Assembly (NCBI GenBank): GCA_025991245.1
Contig: BQMJ01000045.1
Coordinates: 1 to 64,000 of the forward strand
Length of the DNA: 64,000 bases
Reading direction: 5' to 3'
Source: Galdieria partita
Taxonomy: Eukaryota > Rhodophyta > Bangiophyceae > Galdieriales > Galdieriaceae
The position numbers were made by a program, and so were the translations under genes. The notes beneath the pieces were generated by a model, which ran no database searches, was not told the origin of the DNA, and saw only the letters and a program-made list of their open reading frames with translations. The stretch's first letter is position 1; every line of letters starts with the position of its first letter. Below, piece by piece: positions 25,001 to 37,100 of the stretch.

Positions 25001-27434
25001 CAAGTTCGATGAACAAAACAACTACTTGTGAAGCAACAAAATAATATTCTCTGTTCCACACCAAAATCTCATAGAGCATCAAGAAACGCTTGGAAACGTT
25101 ATAATGGAGATATTCTAACTTTTCTGCTCATTTAACTACCCACATGATGTTCGATTTTAACAAAGGCCATTACCGACAAGTTGCTTACCCTACACCATCA
25201 GTGTAATCCTCAAGTAATCAACTGAATGGCTCGCTAAAATGGGATTTGTACTAGCAGCGAGAAAATTCATCACGTTATTACTGTGCTAATTTGAAACCTA
25301 TCTCAATTCTATATCTAGCACAAGTACAGGGTTTCAAGTCATAGCTAGAATCATCGAAAGGCTTCAATGCGAACCTTCTGAACTTTCTTGAGGATGACTC
25401 GTGCCATTTAAATTGTTCACTAAACGAAAAAAGCCAAAGTAAAACATTCTTTCCCCTTACTCCGCCAAGCAAAACCTTGCTGCAAATAGTAACTCTCATA
25501 TGCAACCTTTGTCACTTTCAAGACTTTGGTTCAAAGCAGAGAACAGCATTATAATCCAAGCCAATACATTTTCACCATTAAATGCAATAACTTTAAAATA
25601 CAGAACGTGTGAGAATGTAAGTCTCTTAAAAAATTTTGTATGTGTAACGGACGTTCTTCGGAAGAAAACATCCGAACAAGAATCAACTAACCGTTTCATC
25701 CTTTGAGGGAAAGTTAGTAGCCACTTTACCATACTTCTTGATGCTACCTTCTTGGGGAATTCTTTTCGTTCACTTTTCATTCCTGCTGCATTTTTGTGGT
25801 TCCTTTACTCCCGACTAGACTTCATCAAGCTCTTCCGAATCTTCAGCTGAACCTAGAACTCAGCTTTTACCTTAACTATTCTGTGGAGTCTTGTCTCTGT
25901 TTCGAGTTTTCATATAAACGTACTTGCCAAATTTAAGATTTTAGATACCTCTGAAATAGTCAACTGAATTGAAAATTTTCTCATATGCTAGTAGGCCACA
26001 ACTTCTTACATTTAAACTGTAAAACCAGAAATATATTTTTATTTTTGAGACAGAATGTCTTCTAGAAATTGTATCACGTAAAAGGTAGTAACTCTGATAA
26101 CACTGTTTTATTGCTACTTGAGAACGTACAAGTTCCAACCAAAACCATGAAAAGTTCATTGTTGAACATGAGCCGTTATAGCTATATGTTCTCCCTGTCA
26201 CAACCCTTCGATATAAAGAAAATGGTAAAATATTTTCTTGACAGGACAAACCAAGACCTTCCCTAAAACTCTATGAATAAATTTGTGCCTATGTTCACCC
26301 TATTTACAAGGAGTCCCTTCTGCTGTTTCTCTATAACAGGGGTCTGGGTCTTTCTATGTAGTATCGGTTAGATTTTCCGGTCTTACACTAGCCTCAGTCT
26401 TTACACTCTCCTTAATTGCAAGCTGCCTCAAAGGTTGTCCTTGTTCTTTATGTTATCAGTATATTTCTGTATATATTAGCTAGTGCTTCCCGTTTTCTTC
26501 TTTCTGTTGAGAATTTCGGGATACATTTCAGAATACTTGCAAGATGCATTTGTATGCAACGACAAAAAGATGGCCAATAGATAGTTTATAGGTACCTTTA
26601 AAAAAGCAGTCACAGTTACCAACATTGTTTAGCAGGTTTGACTGCATACTATAAAAGGTAGAACACAGGACAACGAGACTTGATTTGAAGCGATGAGAAA
26701 GCCTTTCATCCCAGAGAACTTTCCAATAAAACCATACAAATGCTCAGTTTCTGCTTGGACCTTTCGGCTACTTCAGAAAGTAGTTGAATGAAAACTGTCC
26801 ACTTTCTTACAAGCCCCTTGTAGAAATTCTATGAAGTTTGAGCATATTGTACAGCTGTTGTGCTTCCTCACAAACTAGGCCACTCTGCTTGCTAAAAGGT
26901 TGCATGCTTTTATTTGTTGACGGTTTACTAAGGTGCCAATATGAATACAAAGTAAAAAAGCAGAAAGGGCAAGGTCACTCTGAATACAAGTGTTAAACTC
27001 TTTAAAAAATTCAAGTAAGCAAGCAACTGTCCACGGATGTCACGTTTTCAATATAACCAAAGTATGACCCAAGTTTGTCCTGAACACCTTTCAGAGGTAT
27101 AATTCGTTCCATTCACTTTTTATCGCTGTTTCCGCGTTACTCAGAACCAACATGACATAGGAAAGGGTCCATGGATGATAGCAACGTCGTCGCAGGAACG
27201 GAAATTATCCAATTAACCCTCCATGACCACTTTCCCTTAGACATTCTAGAGAACAGGTGTATTCAAATGAGAAGACCCGAAGAGCAGTCTACACTTGATT
27301 GGAGTGTCTTCAGGACGGGGTAAAATAGGATAACGACCGTTCGTTGTTTTGTGTCCCGTCGTGTAGGCAAATGGAATGGCGAAGTTGATTTTTATAAGAC
27401 CGTGTGACTACAAAAATGGACTTTTCGTTTTGTC
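22077..27434. other. Long sparse interval before the first housekeeping gene
   Basis: About 5.3 kb of AT-rich DNA. Apart from the possible remnant at 23333-23602 I find no coding stretch with domain support, no RNA gene and no clear repeat. The last few hundred bases presumably contain the promoter of the sugar transporter; base composition is visibly less AT-rich there (about 27100-27430). Confidence 0.5.
23333..23602 (+). other. Possible gene remnant or exon encoding a membrane segment
   Basis: An open stretch of about 89 codons includes an acceptor-like TTTCAG at 23363-23368. It encodes a hydrophobic helix (LLVVAIVCSSLVLWKFL) followed by a Cys- and Thr-containing loop. Its base composition is more balanced than the flanks. 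There is no start codon and no matching exon nearby that I can join with confidence, and I recognise no family. It could be chance. Confidence 0.2.
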
Positions 27435-29108
27435 ATGGAAAGTATTAGTGAAGCTCAGCAAGCAACAAACGACTCTAAGTTAGAAGAGTTTGACAACGCA
27501 GACCTTACCAAGGAAGGAGTAACTGATTTAGATGACGAATATCTCACTGAAGAGGAAAGATTACATCCTTGGCGTCAAACCCGCGCCTTCTATTGGTCTG
27601 TTGTGGTTGCTTCTGTAGCTGTATTGTTTTATGGCATTGATATAACAGCAATTAGTGGTGCTCAAGTAGGTTATATTCCTCATTTTGGCATTGGAAATAG
27701 AACCTATCTTCAAGGAGTTCTTGTTTCCTGTATTTACTTTGGTTGCTTCGTTGGAGTTTTCATTGCTCTTTTCACAAATACATACTTTGGAAGAAGGTTT
27801 ACTATTTGTCTTGCAGCTGTATTCTCTACAGGTGCCTGTATCTGGGAAGCTGTATCACCTTCATGGCAAGTGTTTATTCCTGGTCGTATTATTCTCGGCT
27901 TCTCATACGGTATGATTGGCGAAACAGCGCCGGTTTACTTGGCAGAAATGTCGCCCGCCAGTATTCGTGGGGCTATTGTTTCTTTATATCAACAGGTTAT
28001 TACCATTGGAATATTTCTTGCATATCTGTGCAACCTTATCTTTGTTTGGGTAAACTACAAGAATGTCGGCTGGAGAATCATGATAGGGTTTCCTATGGTG
28101 CCATCCGTTGTGGAAATATTCCTCATTTGGACTGTTCCTGAGTCTCCGAGATGGTTGATAAAGAAGGGTAGATATGAAGAGGCAAAGAGAAACTTGTATA
28201 AGTTACGCCTTACAGCAGAGACTGCTGAACGAGACTTTGTTAGAATTAAGAAAGGTGTTGAGGAGGATGAACTGTTGCAGAAAGGGAAGAATTTGCTAGT
28301 TGAAGTTATTCGAGTGCCTTATATTCGACGAGCTGTACTTGTTGGATGTATGGAAATGCTTTTCCAGCAAATGAGTGGCATGAATGTATTTATGAACTAT
28401 ATTGACGAAGTATTCAAAGAGAATATTCACATGGGTTCAAGAGTATCCGTTGCTGTCAGTTTGTTTCCAGGATTTGTAAACATGGTTGCTACAGTTATTG
28501 TATACTTTACTATTGATCGTTACGGAAGAAGAACTCTTCAATTGGTTACTTTTCCTATTATGTTTCTTATGTTATTGATGGTTCTATTTTCTTTCTATGG
28601 GGATAAGAAAGTGAATTTAGCATTCTTTATTATTGGAGTTATCTTCTTCATTATTGCATACAGTCCTGGAGCTGGTCCCGTTCCTTGGACTTTTTGCGCT
28701 GAAGTATTTCCAACGTATGTCCGTGCAGCAGGTACTACTATTACAACATTTGCTGTAAATGCGTTTGACTTTGCACTTTCTTTTTCTTGGCCTTCCATGA
28801 AAAAGGCATGGGGACCTCAAGGTGGCTTTGGATTCTATGCTGGATTCAACTTTCTTGGCATTGTGATGCAATTCTTATTCTTACCGGAAACTAAGGGCTT
28901 TACCTTGGAACAAATGAGAGTCGTATTTGAGGAAGGTCTATTTACCATTGCGTGGTATCATTGTCGTGCTGGATGGAGATCTCTACGTAAATTGTTAGGT
29001 CTTTCAGTTCCAGATACACCTCTTGTTTCTCCTTATGACAAAGCATTTGCTTTGGATCGTGCGAGAAGAGAGGAGGCTATGTTACACGCTGGTGAAGCCG
29101 CCAAGTGA
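27435..29108 (+). CDS. SP-family sugar/polyol:H+ symporter (MFS)
   Basis: A 557-aa intronless membrane protein moves a monosaccharide or polyol across a membrane. An acidic hydrophilic N-terminus of about 50 residues precedes 12 predicted helices. Sugar-porter signatures are present in order: RG(A)IVSLYQQ after helix 5, VPESPRWL before the central loop, DRYGRR between helices 8 and 9, and LPETKG after helix 12. The substrate cannot be read from sequence; hexose, pentose or inositol are all possible. Heterotrophic red algae are known to carry many such transporters, which fits the inferred organism. The start follows a non-coding leader, with ATG at 27435 the first in frame. Confidence 0.9.
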   Translation: MESISEAQQATNDSKLEEFDNADLTKEGVTDLDDEYLTEEERLHPWRQTRAFYWSVVVASVAVLFYGIDITAISGAQVGYIPHFGIGNRTYLQGVLVSCIYFGCFVGVFIALFTNTYFGRRFTICLAAVFSTGACIWEAVSPSWQVFIPGRIILGFSYGMIGETAPVYLAEMSPASIRGAIVSLYQQVITIGIFLAYLCNLIFVWVNYKNVGWRIMIGFPMVPSVVEIFLIWTVPESPRWLIKKGRYEEAKRNLYKLRLTAETAERDFVRIKKGVEEDELLQKGKNLLVEVIRVPYIRRAVLVGCMEMLFQQMSGMNVFMNYIDEVFKENIHMGSRVSVAVSLFPGFVNMVATVIVYFTIDRYGRRTLQLVTFPIMFLMLLMVLFSFYGDKKVNLAFFIIGVIFFIIAYSPGAGPVPWTFCAEVFPTYVRAAGTTITTFAVNAFDFALSFSWPSMKKAWGPQGGFGFYAGFNFLGIVMQFLFLPETKGFTLEQMRVVFEEGLFTIAWYHCRAGWRSLRKLLGLSVPDTPLVSPYDKAFALDRARREEAMLHAGEAAK

Positions 29109-30275
29109 AACTTTGTTGTGTTCTGAAGGTACATTTCTGTGCCTTTGTGCTTGATTGCCTATTATTGTGAGAATAAAGTTCAAGTGCTTGCAATTGAAAA
29201 AATTGTTGAGATTGATGAGCTGCTGTTGAAATAGTTTTACTTTCATTTGAATCATTCCATATAATATGGCGGTATGATGTTGAGGGAAATATTTTGAAAC
29301 TGTTTGTGTATTTGCCTTGAAGACCAAGCGAACTAGTAAGATATAGCTAAACAAAAATGACCCATCAATGAAGACCACTTGGGTTTCTAGTTACTTGAAG
29401 ATTCTCTTTTGAGATGAGTTCTGCTATAGTTTCTTGGTAACGACAAAAACTTGCATGCATTGCAGACTAAAAGAGTTGTGATTTAATATGCTTTATTTTC
29501 TGTATACTCAATTGAATGAAACAAGGAGGGCCGCGAAAGTTGAAACTATATGGGAAATGCAAAAAACTCGATACTAGCGCAGCTCGATATCATTTGAAGC
29601 AAATGCCCTTTCCTATCTTTAGGACTGAAGGATTGCACTTACGAACGTGAATGATTTGCTTCTACCTTTTCATCATAAAAATGTTTCAAAGCAAAGAAAA
29701 TTTGCAAAGACGTCACATAGGACAAAAAGTAGAATGTGTACTCTCTCCCTCTCTAGGTCCTGTTTATCAACATTGAAGAATCTTGTTCTTCACTCTCCAC
29801 AACTCCCATGTAACTCACTGAACCAAGTAGAAATTTGATTTTTAGAGGATTTTGTGTTTCAAAGTTCGTTTCAAATACAAGGAAGGTCCGCAAATCTGGA
29901 TTTCTTTGCTGTTCCAGCGACTAGAAAGAACTTTTTGAAAAATTCTAGGAAAAGCTTCAAATTTCTAAAGATATTCAACTTCCTGCGGGAAATAAAATTC
30001 ATTCGAAATAGCCAGTTTCTAAAAAAGGCCACGGAACAACGAAAACAAACCATTGAAGGTCAAATATTGCGTAGTCCCCCAATATGAAGAATTGCTCTGT
30101 TATTAATAAATATGCCGAATATTTTGCTCTCGACAAAGTTACAAACTACGACGCGAGGTGCTGCATTTTCCTTTCGTCTCGGTGAAGAGAAAAGATTCAA
30201 AGTGGATTTCTCACAGCTGGAGCAAACGTTGCATTAGCCATTCTGTCGAATAGCCCTTCATAAAAGCACAGACAT
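29109..30275. other. Intergenic interval
   Basis: About 1.2 kb lies between the sugar transporter and WDR48. Only one short basic open frame (29516-29650) is worth noting. The rest is AT-rich and presumably includes the transporter 3' UTR and the WDR48 promoter. Confidence 0.5.
29516..29650 (+). CDS. Candidate 44-aa basic small protein
   Basis: An ATG-initiated frame encodes a strongly basic peptide beginning MKQGGPRKLKLYGK and ending in a Phe/Pro/Arg-rich tail. Its composition is unlike the surrounding AT-rich noise, and organellar ribosomal proteins can look like this. However it is very short, lacks a recognised family, and shows no flanking splice signals. Treat as speculative. Confidence 0.2.
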   Translation: MKQGGPRKLKLYGKCKKLDTSAARYHLKQMPFPIFRTEGLHLRT

Positions 30276-32477
30276 ATGAACAGTGAGGAAAAGTCATCAA
30301 CGAATCCCTCGAGACGAAAGGTTGCATATCTATTGAGGCCACCTGAAAAAAGGCATCGCTTTGGCATCAACTCTCTTGTAATTCCATATACTGCTGCATC
30401 AGACGCAGAGAGTTCCCAAGTGGTCTCACTTTTTTCCGGAGGACGTGATGGTACTATAAGAGGTTGGTCAAAAAATGGAGAGAACATCTTGAACCTGGAA
30501 GAACATGTTGACTGGGTGAATGATTTGTTGTACTTGCCTTCGGGCGTTTTGGTCTCCTGTTCGTCAGATACTACCGTGAAGGTATGGGATGTAACGGAAG
30601 CCATACACTTGTTTGAAGAATTTCTCATTCCAAGATGCTCTTCAAACACACTTGCAGAGCATACGGACTACGTAAAAGCCCTCGCCGCTGTAGATGGACA
30701 TAGAGGTATTGTGGCAAGTGGTTCTTTGGATGGCAAGATTGTGGTATGGGATCTTGAAAAAGGCGAATCTCAGACAGTTTTGGGAAAGAGTTTACAGGAG
30801 AATACTTCAATTTATTGCCTAGCTTCCGGTGGGAAAAGTTTTGGGTTGGAAGAAAGCTCAGAACAATTCTTGGTGTCTTCTTCTGAAGGTTCTATCATTG
30901 CAGCGGGTTCAAGTGACAGAGTAATTTCTCTTTGGGACACAAGAACTCGAACCAGGGCAGTTAAGCTACGAGGTCACAGGGATATAATTCGTTGTTTAGC
31001 TATGAATGAAGAAGGAACTCTTCTTTTGTCTGGCAGTAGCGATGGCAGTACTCGAGTCTGGGACCTTCGCAACTTGAGATGTATGCTATCTTTTGATGTG
31101 CATATCGATTCTGTTTGGGCACTGGCTGTGAGTAAAAACTTTGACTGGTTCCTCTCGGGCGGAAGAGATGGTGCAGTTTGGAAAACAGAACTTCATACTG
31201 GTGATTCTGTACTTATGATAGCAGCAGTCGAAGATGAACGCAAGTATAATCATGTTCTAAGAGTTTGTATGACACCTGATGAGAAAGGTTTTTGGACCAG
31301 TTCACTTAGTTCAAATATCAAGTACTGGGAGTCGGAGAAATACTTCAATGATATTCATAATCAGAACTCCAAAGATATGAATATCAAGTCACGTAGTTCG
31401 CCAATTTCATTGAGAGGTGTATTGAGTACTTCAGCTACCGATGATCCTATCTTCAAGGAACCTTCTCTGCTAATTCACGGCGAACCGGGAATTGTAGCAA
31501 AAACCATTTTGAATAATCGCCGACATGTGTTAACTTGCGACTCAGAAGGTAAAGTTCAACTTTGGGATGTTTCTCAGGGCAGATTACTGCAAGAGTTTGG
31601 TAATAATCGAACAATAGAAGAGATTCAGCAAGAAATTGACGAAATGGTTGTTGTACCTACTTGGTTTCATTTAGTAACCCGTCTTGGCAGTCTCATGGTT
31701 GTTCTGGACCCCAGTACTTGCTTTGCAGCTGAAGTCTACGCAGCTGATGCTGGTTTAGAGGTGGATTCAGATGAAGTCAAAGTTAACATTGGCGAACATG
31801 TTTTAAGAGGTTTATTTAGAAAGTGGCATGAACGTTATAGGAAACTTCTGGAAGGTAGTCCGAAGACTCTTTATGCATCGAGAGACGAAAGCAACTCTTT
31901 GTCCAATTCGAATCCTACGGAAAACCAAAAGCAAACAGAAAATGTGACAAATTCCATTACTTTACCGCCTTATGAATTTCCAGAAGATATTCCAGTTATT
32001 ATTATAGAAGAAGGCACTACAAGGCCATTGTTGCGAAAGCTTCTGAAAGATTTTGATGGAACTGAAGCGTCTTATCTTCCTGATTGGGTTTTGAAGTGTG
32101 TTCGAGACGAGCATTCGATGAGTCGCGAAATTCCGAAACTTTCCTTTTACTTGAAACCTATGGAAGGCTCAGGCTTTCCCGCTCTTGTTCAAAGCAAACT
32201 AACAGCTCCACGTATTTTGAGAGCGAAGAAACTGGCTACCTATGTTGCAAATAATATTAGAACGGAAATTGAAAGGCTAAAGAGCTCGAATAAGAGTGGC
32301 AAATTGCCCTTTGAATTTTCACCAAGTTCCGAGTTGGAAATAACTTGTCGTGATCAAGTAGTTCCTCCTAACATGAGTCTCATTGCTATTCGAAGGTTTA
32401 TTTGGAAGTCTCCAGAAGATCTCGAGTTGTTTTACAGAAGAAAGGATGAATCTGGTAAGAGAATTGAAAGGAAGTAA
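30276..32477 (+). CDS. WDR48: WDR48/UAF1-like WD40 protein
   Basis: A 733-aa intronless protein. WDR48 (UAF1) is the activating partner of the ubiquitin-specific proteases USP1, USP12 and USP46. The N-terminal two thirds form a WD40 propeller with clear repeats ending in VKVWD, IVVWD, ISLWD, TRVWD and VQLWD. The opening segment (YLLRPPEKRHRFGINSL) and the following HVDWVNDL block match the WDR48 family start. The C-terminal 200 residues, ending IRRFIWKSPEDLELFY, match the conserved WDR48 C-terminal domain (DUF3337), which separates it from generic WD40 proteins. Length is close to the human protein (about 680 aa). It converges on the beta-propeller gene at 32657, with 179 bases between stops. 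Confidence 0.85.
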   Translation: MNSEEKSSTNPSRRKVAYLLRPPEKRHRFGINSLVIPYTAASDAESSQVVSLFSGGRDGTIRGWSKNGENILNLEEHVDWVNDLLYLPSGVLVSCSSDTTVKVWDVTEAIHLFEEFLIPRCSSNTLAEHTDYVKALAAVDGHRGIVASGSLDGKIVVWDLEKGESQTVLGKSLQENTSIYCLASGGKSFGLEESSEQFLVSSSEGSIIAAGSSDRVISLWDTRTRTRAVKLRGHRDIIRCLAMNEEGTLLLSGSSDGSTRVWDLRNLRCMLSFDVHIDSVWALAVSKNFDWFLSGGRDGAVWKTELHTGDSVLMIAAVEDERKYNHVLRVCMTPDEKGFWTSSLSSNIKYWESEKYFNDIHNQNSKDMNIKSRSSPISLRGVLSTSATDDPIFKEPSLLIHGEPGIVAKTILNNRRHVLTCDSEGKVQLWDVSQGRLLQEFGNNRTIEEIQQEIDEMVVVPTWFHLVTRLGSLMVVLDPSTCFAAEVYAADAGLEVDSDEVKVNIGEHVLRGLFRKWHERYRKLLEGSPKTLYASRDESNSLSNSNPTENQKQTENVTNSITLPPYEFPEDIPVIIIEEGTTRPLLRKLLKDFDGTEASYLPDWVLKCVRDEHSMSREIPKLSFYLKPMEGSGFPALVQSKLTAPRILRAKKLATYVANNIRTEIERLKSSNKSGKLPFEFSPSSELEITCRDQVVPPNMSLIAIRRFIWKSPEDLELFYRRKDESGKRIERK

Positions 32478-32553
32478 CCCAACCTGTAAAGTTCTCAGAG
32501 TATGATCGACATACCACATACACTGATATTTTACATATATACATACATATACA

Positions 32554-32570
32554 GATAGAGAGAGAGAGAA
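32554..32570. repeat. Short GA microsatellite
   Basis: A GATAGAGAGAGAGAGA-type run follows an alternating TATA/CATA stretch in the 179-base gap between two convergent genes. Confidence 0.8.
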
Positions 32571-32656
32571 CATTGTATGCTGTCAGAAATACAACAAGTT
32601 TCAAATTAGATATAAGCATATATGTCGAAAGTTTTATTATTCCGAAAGAACAATAT

Positions 32657-34111
32657 TTATTGAATATCTTTATATTTTCGAAATCGAGTATAGTCCGCTC
32701 CTTCACTGAAAGCCAATCCGATACCTGTTCTACGAAAAGATCCTCCATGTTCTTTTCTTTCAAACCCCACATAATACAACCAAATACTCTTGTCTTGTTG
32801 AATGACTGCATGAGGACAGCCAATAGCTCCACTATCCCAACTATCTTGTACTTGATCATCACCAGGAACAAGGATAGGATAGTCTACGAGTCTTGACCAT
32901 GTCAAACCATCTTGAGAAGTTGCGATGCCTATAGAATGAACACCCTTCCTAGAGACTGCTTCAAAGAACATTAACCATTTAGTAGGATCAGACGGATTCT
33001 TGATGACATGCCTAGTTCCCCAACCTCTTTCATCGAAAGCTCCGGGACGAGCAAACTTGTCATTCTCCCAACCTAAACCTCTTAGAGGACCTAACTTTCT
33101 CCATCGACTAAAGCCATCTGGAGAGATAGCCATTCCAACTACAAACATTCCACTACTAGGGTCCAATCCATGATAATACATCATATAATGTGAATCATCC
33201 AAAGTCACTATTCGAGGCCACCCACAATACAAACTATCAAAGTCTTTGTGTGGTGCAACTGGAAGCAATGCTCCATCTTTGCAATCTCCCCTTATACGAG
33301 TAAACTGAAAGCCATCAGTACTTATCGCTAAGCCTGGTAACATTTTTAAACCAACAACATCCAATCTCTTTCTCTTTTCATGAGAAGTAGCTATCTGAAC
33401 AGTGGATATTGCATTACTTCCACCAAAATAGTATAAATGATAGACATTGTAATTGGCGAGGTCACTTTCTATCTTGCGCAACTAAATATTATGAGTTTTC
33501 TGAGCAAAAATAACGATAAAACAGGACATTACCACAACATCTGAAACACCGATATGAGCAGAGTCAAAGTCAGCTTCGTTATTTCGGTTGGGTGCCAAAA
33601 CCGAACCTTGCTCTTCCAATCCAGACATTCGGTTCCATTGAATACCATCCTTTGAAGTGGCATAACCAATGCATCCCGTAGGGAGATCAACAAGATTACT
33701 TTTTGAAGAAAATCCGATACTACGACCATAATACCACATCTTCCATATAGTTTCTTCGTGTTCTTCCAGTTCCTTCAAAACTATGGGTCCTCCGATTTGC
33801 TTAGAGTCAAATGCATATCTATCTTCTGAATGACAAAAAATTAGACCAGGGCCTTGAAAAGGAGCATTCCAAGTAGTTTCTCTTGACAGGCTTGTCAGTG
33901 CAATTCTGTTAACAGCTGCAACTGAAGAATGAGCAAATGAGTAACTTTTGCATTTCTTAGTTCTATCTATAAAATGACTACAAAAAAGGCAGCTATTCTT
34001 TCTCGCAACTGACTGCTTGAATAAGAGAAAGTTCAACTTGTATCTTACCACAGTTGGCTTATTGGGGAAACAATCCAAATAGCAATCCATTGCTATTGAA
34101 ACTTGACTCAT
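32657..34111 (-). CDS. GH32/GH43-like five-bladed beta-propeller protein
   Basis: Exons 34111-33533 and 33481-32657 are joined across a 51-nt intron in phase 0, giving 467 aa. Repeated blades carry the pattern IGYATSKDGI.W, IATS..DGF, VGMAISPDGF and IGIATSQDGLTWSR, each preceded by a WYYG, YYFGG or YYHG strand and followed by an acidic FDS or WDS turn. This is the architecture of the arabinanase/levansucrase/invertase fold. Plant relatives are plastid-predicted. The first 60 residues are Ser-, Lys- and Cys-rich and could be a targeting peptide. I cannot assign three catalytic acids with confidence, so activity and substrate are open. Its start codon lies only 6 bases from the EMC1 start on the other strand. 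Confidence 0.75.
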
Positions 34112-34117
34112 TGTGTG

Positions 34118-37100
34118 ATGTTGCCTAGTTTTGTGGGTCGGATAGCTTTTCCATTTTATGTGGTTTCTTTGTTTTGTGTTGCTCTCTCGTATGGTTGGGT
34201 ATGGAGTGGTATAGGAGAACCTGTAGATATTGTTTCTGTAGACAACAAAAGTCTGCTAGTTGTCTCGACCGATGGAGTTATTTCCAAGGTTTCAAAATCT
34301 TCTGGTGACATACGTATGTTTTGAATTTTTTGGATAGCCAATCTCTAAGAGTATGTAGTTTGGAAGTTTATTCATACAGAAGCGAAGAAAGTATTTGTGG
34401 AGCAGTTAATATCTTTTGATGAAGTCGTCTTGGCTTTTGTTCATATAGATACTTTGTCTTATGCAGAAATACTCAATTTGAAAACAGGAGCCCTTGAGTG
34501 GAGTTGTATCATTTGTTTTCCTTATGATTACAGTAAGTAGGTGCTGATCTTTCTTTTTAGAGTTTCTGCCGTTCTATTCTGTTCAGGTGATCCATCGAGC
34601 AAAGAAAATCAATATAAGCAAGACTTCCAGTACCAGAAGTGGCAGTTATTAGAAGATGATTTGGCCATACTTGCCTGTAGCAATAGAATCTATCTGTATA
34701 ACCTTCGCTCGAAGGCACATTCTCTGTTGTTCTATGACGAACCTCTTGGTTTGGAAGCCTTTGAATTGAGACTTGGATATTCTCCGTGAGTCATTGTTTT
34801 TGTAATTGACACCATGACTGACTATCCGAGAGTGATTCAGAAGTGCCTGATTTATGTGTCATTTTTTATGACAAATATGATTCGTTGTTGAGTTTTGGCT
34901 GTGTTCATTTCGATGATTTGCATTCTCGAAGCAGATTCACTGTCTTGAAAACGGCTTGTGAGAGTGAATTGCACTGGTTAACGAATGGTCAATGTATTTG
35001 CAAGAAACAAGACAGTCTCATATTGATATCGGAACAAGATGCACAAAGCATAGAAAAGACAGTTTCTTTCAACCAAGGTAAAGCATATCATCATGAGACA
35101 AATGAAACTGCGGTACTTATTGTTTGTATACAATAGATTTTGAAATTCTTATGACATCTTCTCCATCTCATTTTGCTCTAATAAGACTGAAGGAGAATAA
35201 TTCACTTGTTTCATTGAAAGTAACATCGGAGGAAATCCAACTAGAAGAATTATTTCATTCTCAACTTTTAAACTGTCACAGTTGGTCTCGAGGCAAAGGT
35301 AATTGACCCATTTGTAGATCATATTTGGTCATTATTGTTATTAGGATGTTCTATTACGGAAGATCTGTCAAATCTTCAAACTAAGATCCAATATTTTACT
35401 TTCTTTGAGGAGTTTGAATCCTTGAAATGGAGAAACTATACTTGGATTATCAAAAGGCAATATTTTCGTGATCCTATCAACACATTGGTTATTCCTTGGG
35501 ACAAGTTGCTGTGTTACTTCTCGACCACAGAAGAGTTGACATGTTCTGAATTGACAAACTTTGGATATGAAACCAAAACAAAGGTAACGTTTATAATGAA
35601 GTATTATTTGTAATATTTTAATATCTCTTTGCAGTTGCTTTGGAAAATAGATTTTTCTATGACACGTACAGTTGCATATCAGTTGTTCACTCCAGACTCC
35701 AACAGTTGTATGACTTTCCTAGAAAGAATACTCATATCTTTTTATGAAAGAAGCATTCAGTTCTTACCGAGAACTTTTCAGTTACTTTTACACAAATTGT
35801 TTGTGAGATATTATCCAGATCAAATGTTCAATTCAGTGTCATCCATGTGTTATTCACAAGGCTTACTTGTAACAGTTTCTCGGTGTGGAGCTGTTCAAAC
35901 GCATGTACTTGATGATTCCATGGAAAAACCAAGCCTACTATGGAAAGTTTCTCTCTTTGAAGAACAACCTCGCTGTTTGGATCAAAATGACTCCTTTGCA
36001 ATATTCGCTCTGGGTAATGATTCTATTGTTGGACTGTGGTATCATCGAGTGTTGTATTTTTCCAACGTTTCATCCAATCTATATGATGACTGTATATTCT
36101 ATCTACAAATGAATGATGGAAAGTTGTTAGGTCGTCATTGTTATTATTCGGACGTGCCTTTAAAAGTTCTTTCATCGGATGCTAGTCATCTTTTGATCTT
36201 GTATAAGAACGGAACAATCCAATGGGACTCTTACGTACAAGCATCTCCTATTATGAAAAAGAACTTTCGTATATTTGAAGTAGATTCTAATCGATTGAAT
36301 GGATATGAATTGGACACGGCACTCCACCGTACCAAGGTAAGGAGTCCACATTTACTTTGGGTTATTTACTCTTATAAATATATATAGCGTTTATATAGTC
36401 TTATGTTGAGTAGAGACGAAGACATTTGTTTGGTACGAACGGTCCATTCAAAAGATGTAAAGTTGCAAAAAGAAACCGTTCATTTTTCAAATGGAAGCTT
36501 TGCCAAGAAGTATCTCAACCCTTACCGAATACTCATAGTCACAAAGAAAACTTTATCCAAGACTGGAATTTCTGTATATGTGTTGGATGGTTCAACTGGA
36601 AACATTTTATATGATTCCTATCACGTGAATGGTTCCTTGCCAGTTTCTGGGGTATGGACAGAAAACTGGTTTCTTTATAGGTAAGTGAAGATTCATTCAG
36701 ATATGACCACGTGATATCATGTAATGTAAGCTTAAGAAATTTGGCAACTTCACGTCAAGAGATATATGTTGGAGAAATGTTGTATTCTGTCAGTTCTTTA
36801 TCATCTTCGGATGATGCCTTGAAATATAATTTCCTCTCTATCTCATCATCACAAGGAACTTTTGAGACTTTTAAAGAGGCAACCTTTCAAAATGATTCTA
36901 TCGCACAAGATTCATTTCCAGTAATGTACCTACAAGGATATGAAGGTGAATGTTGTCAGCCTTTCTTAGTTTTGTTCTATTGAATGTATATCTTTGATAT
37001 AGTCGATATATGGATACGTGATATACTTGTCACTCAAACACGAAATGGAATAACTCCTCAGTTTTTACTTTTATATTCCCTTGATGGTTACTTATTTGTG

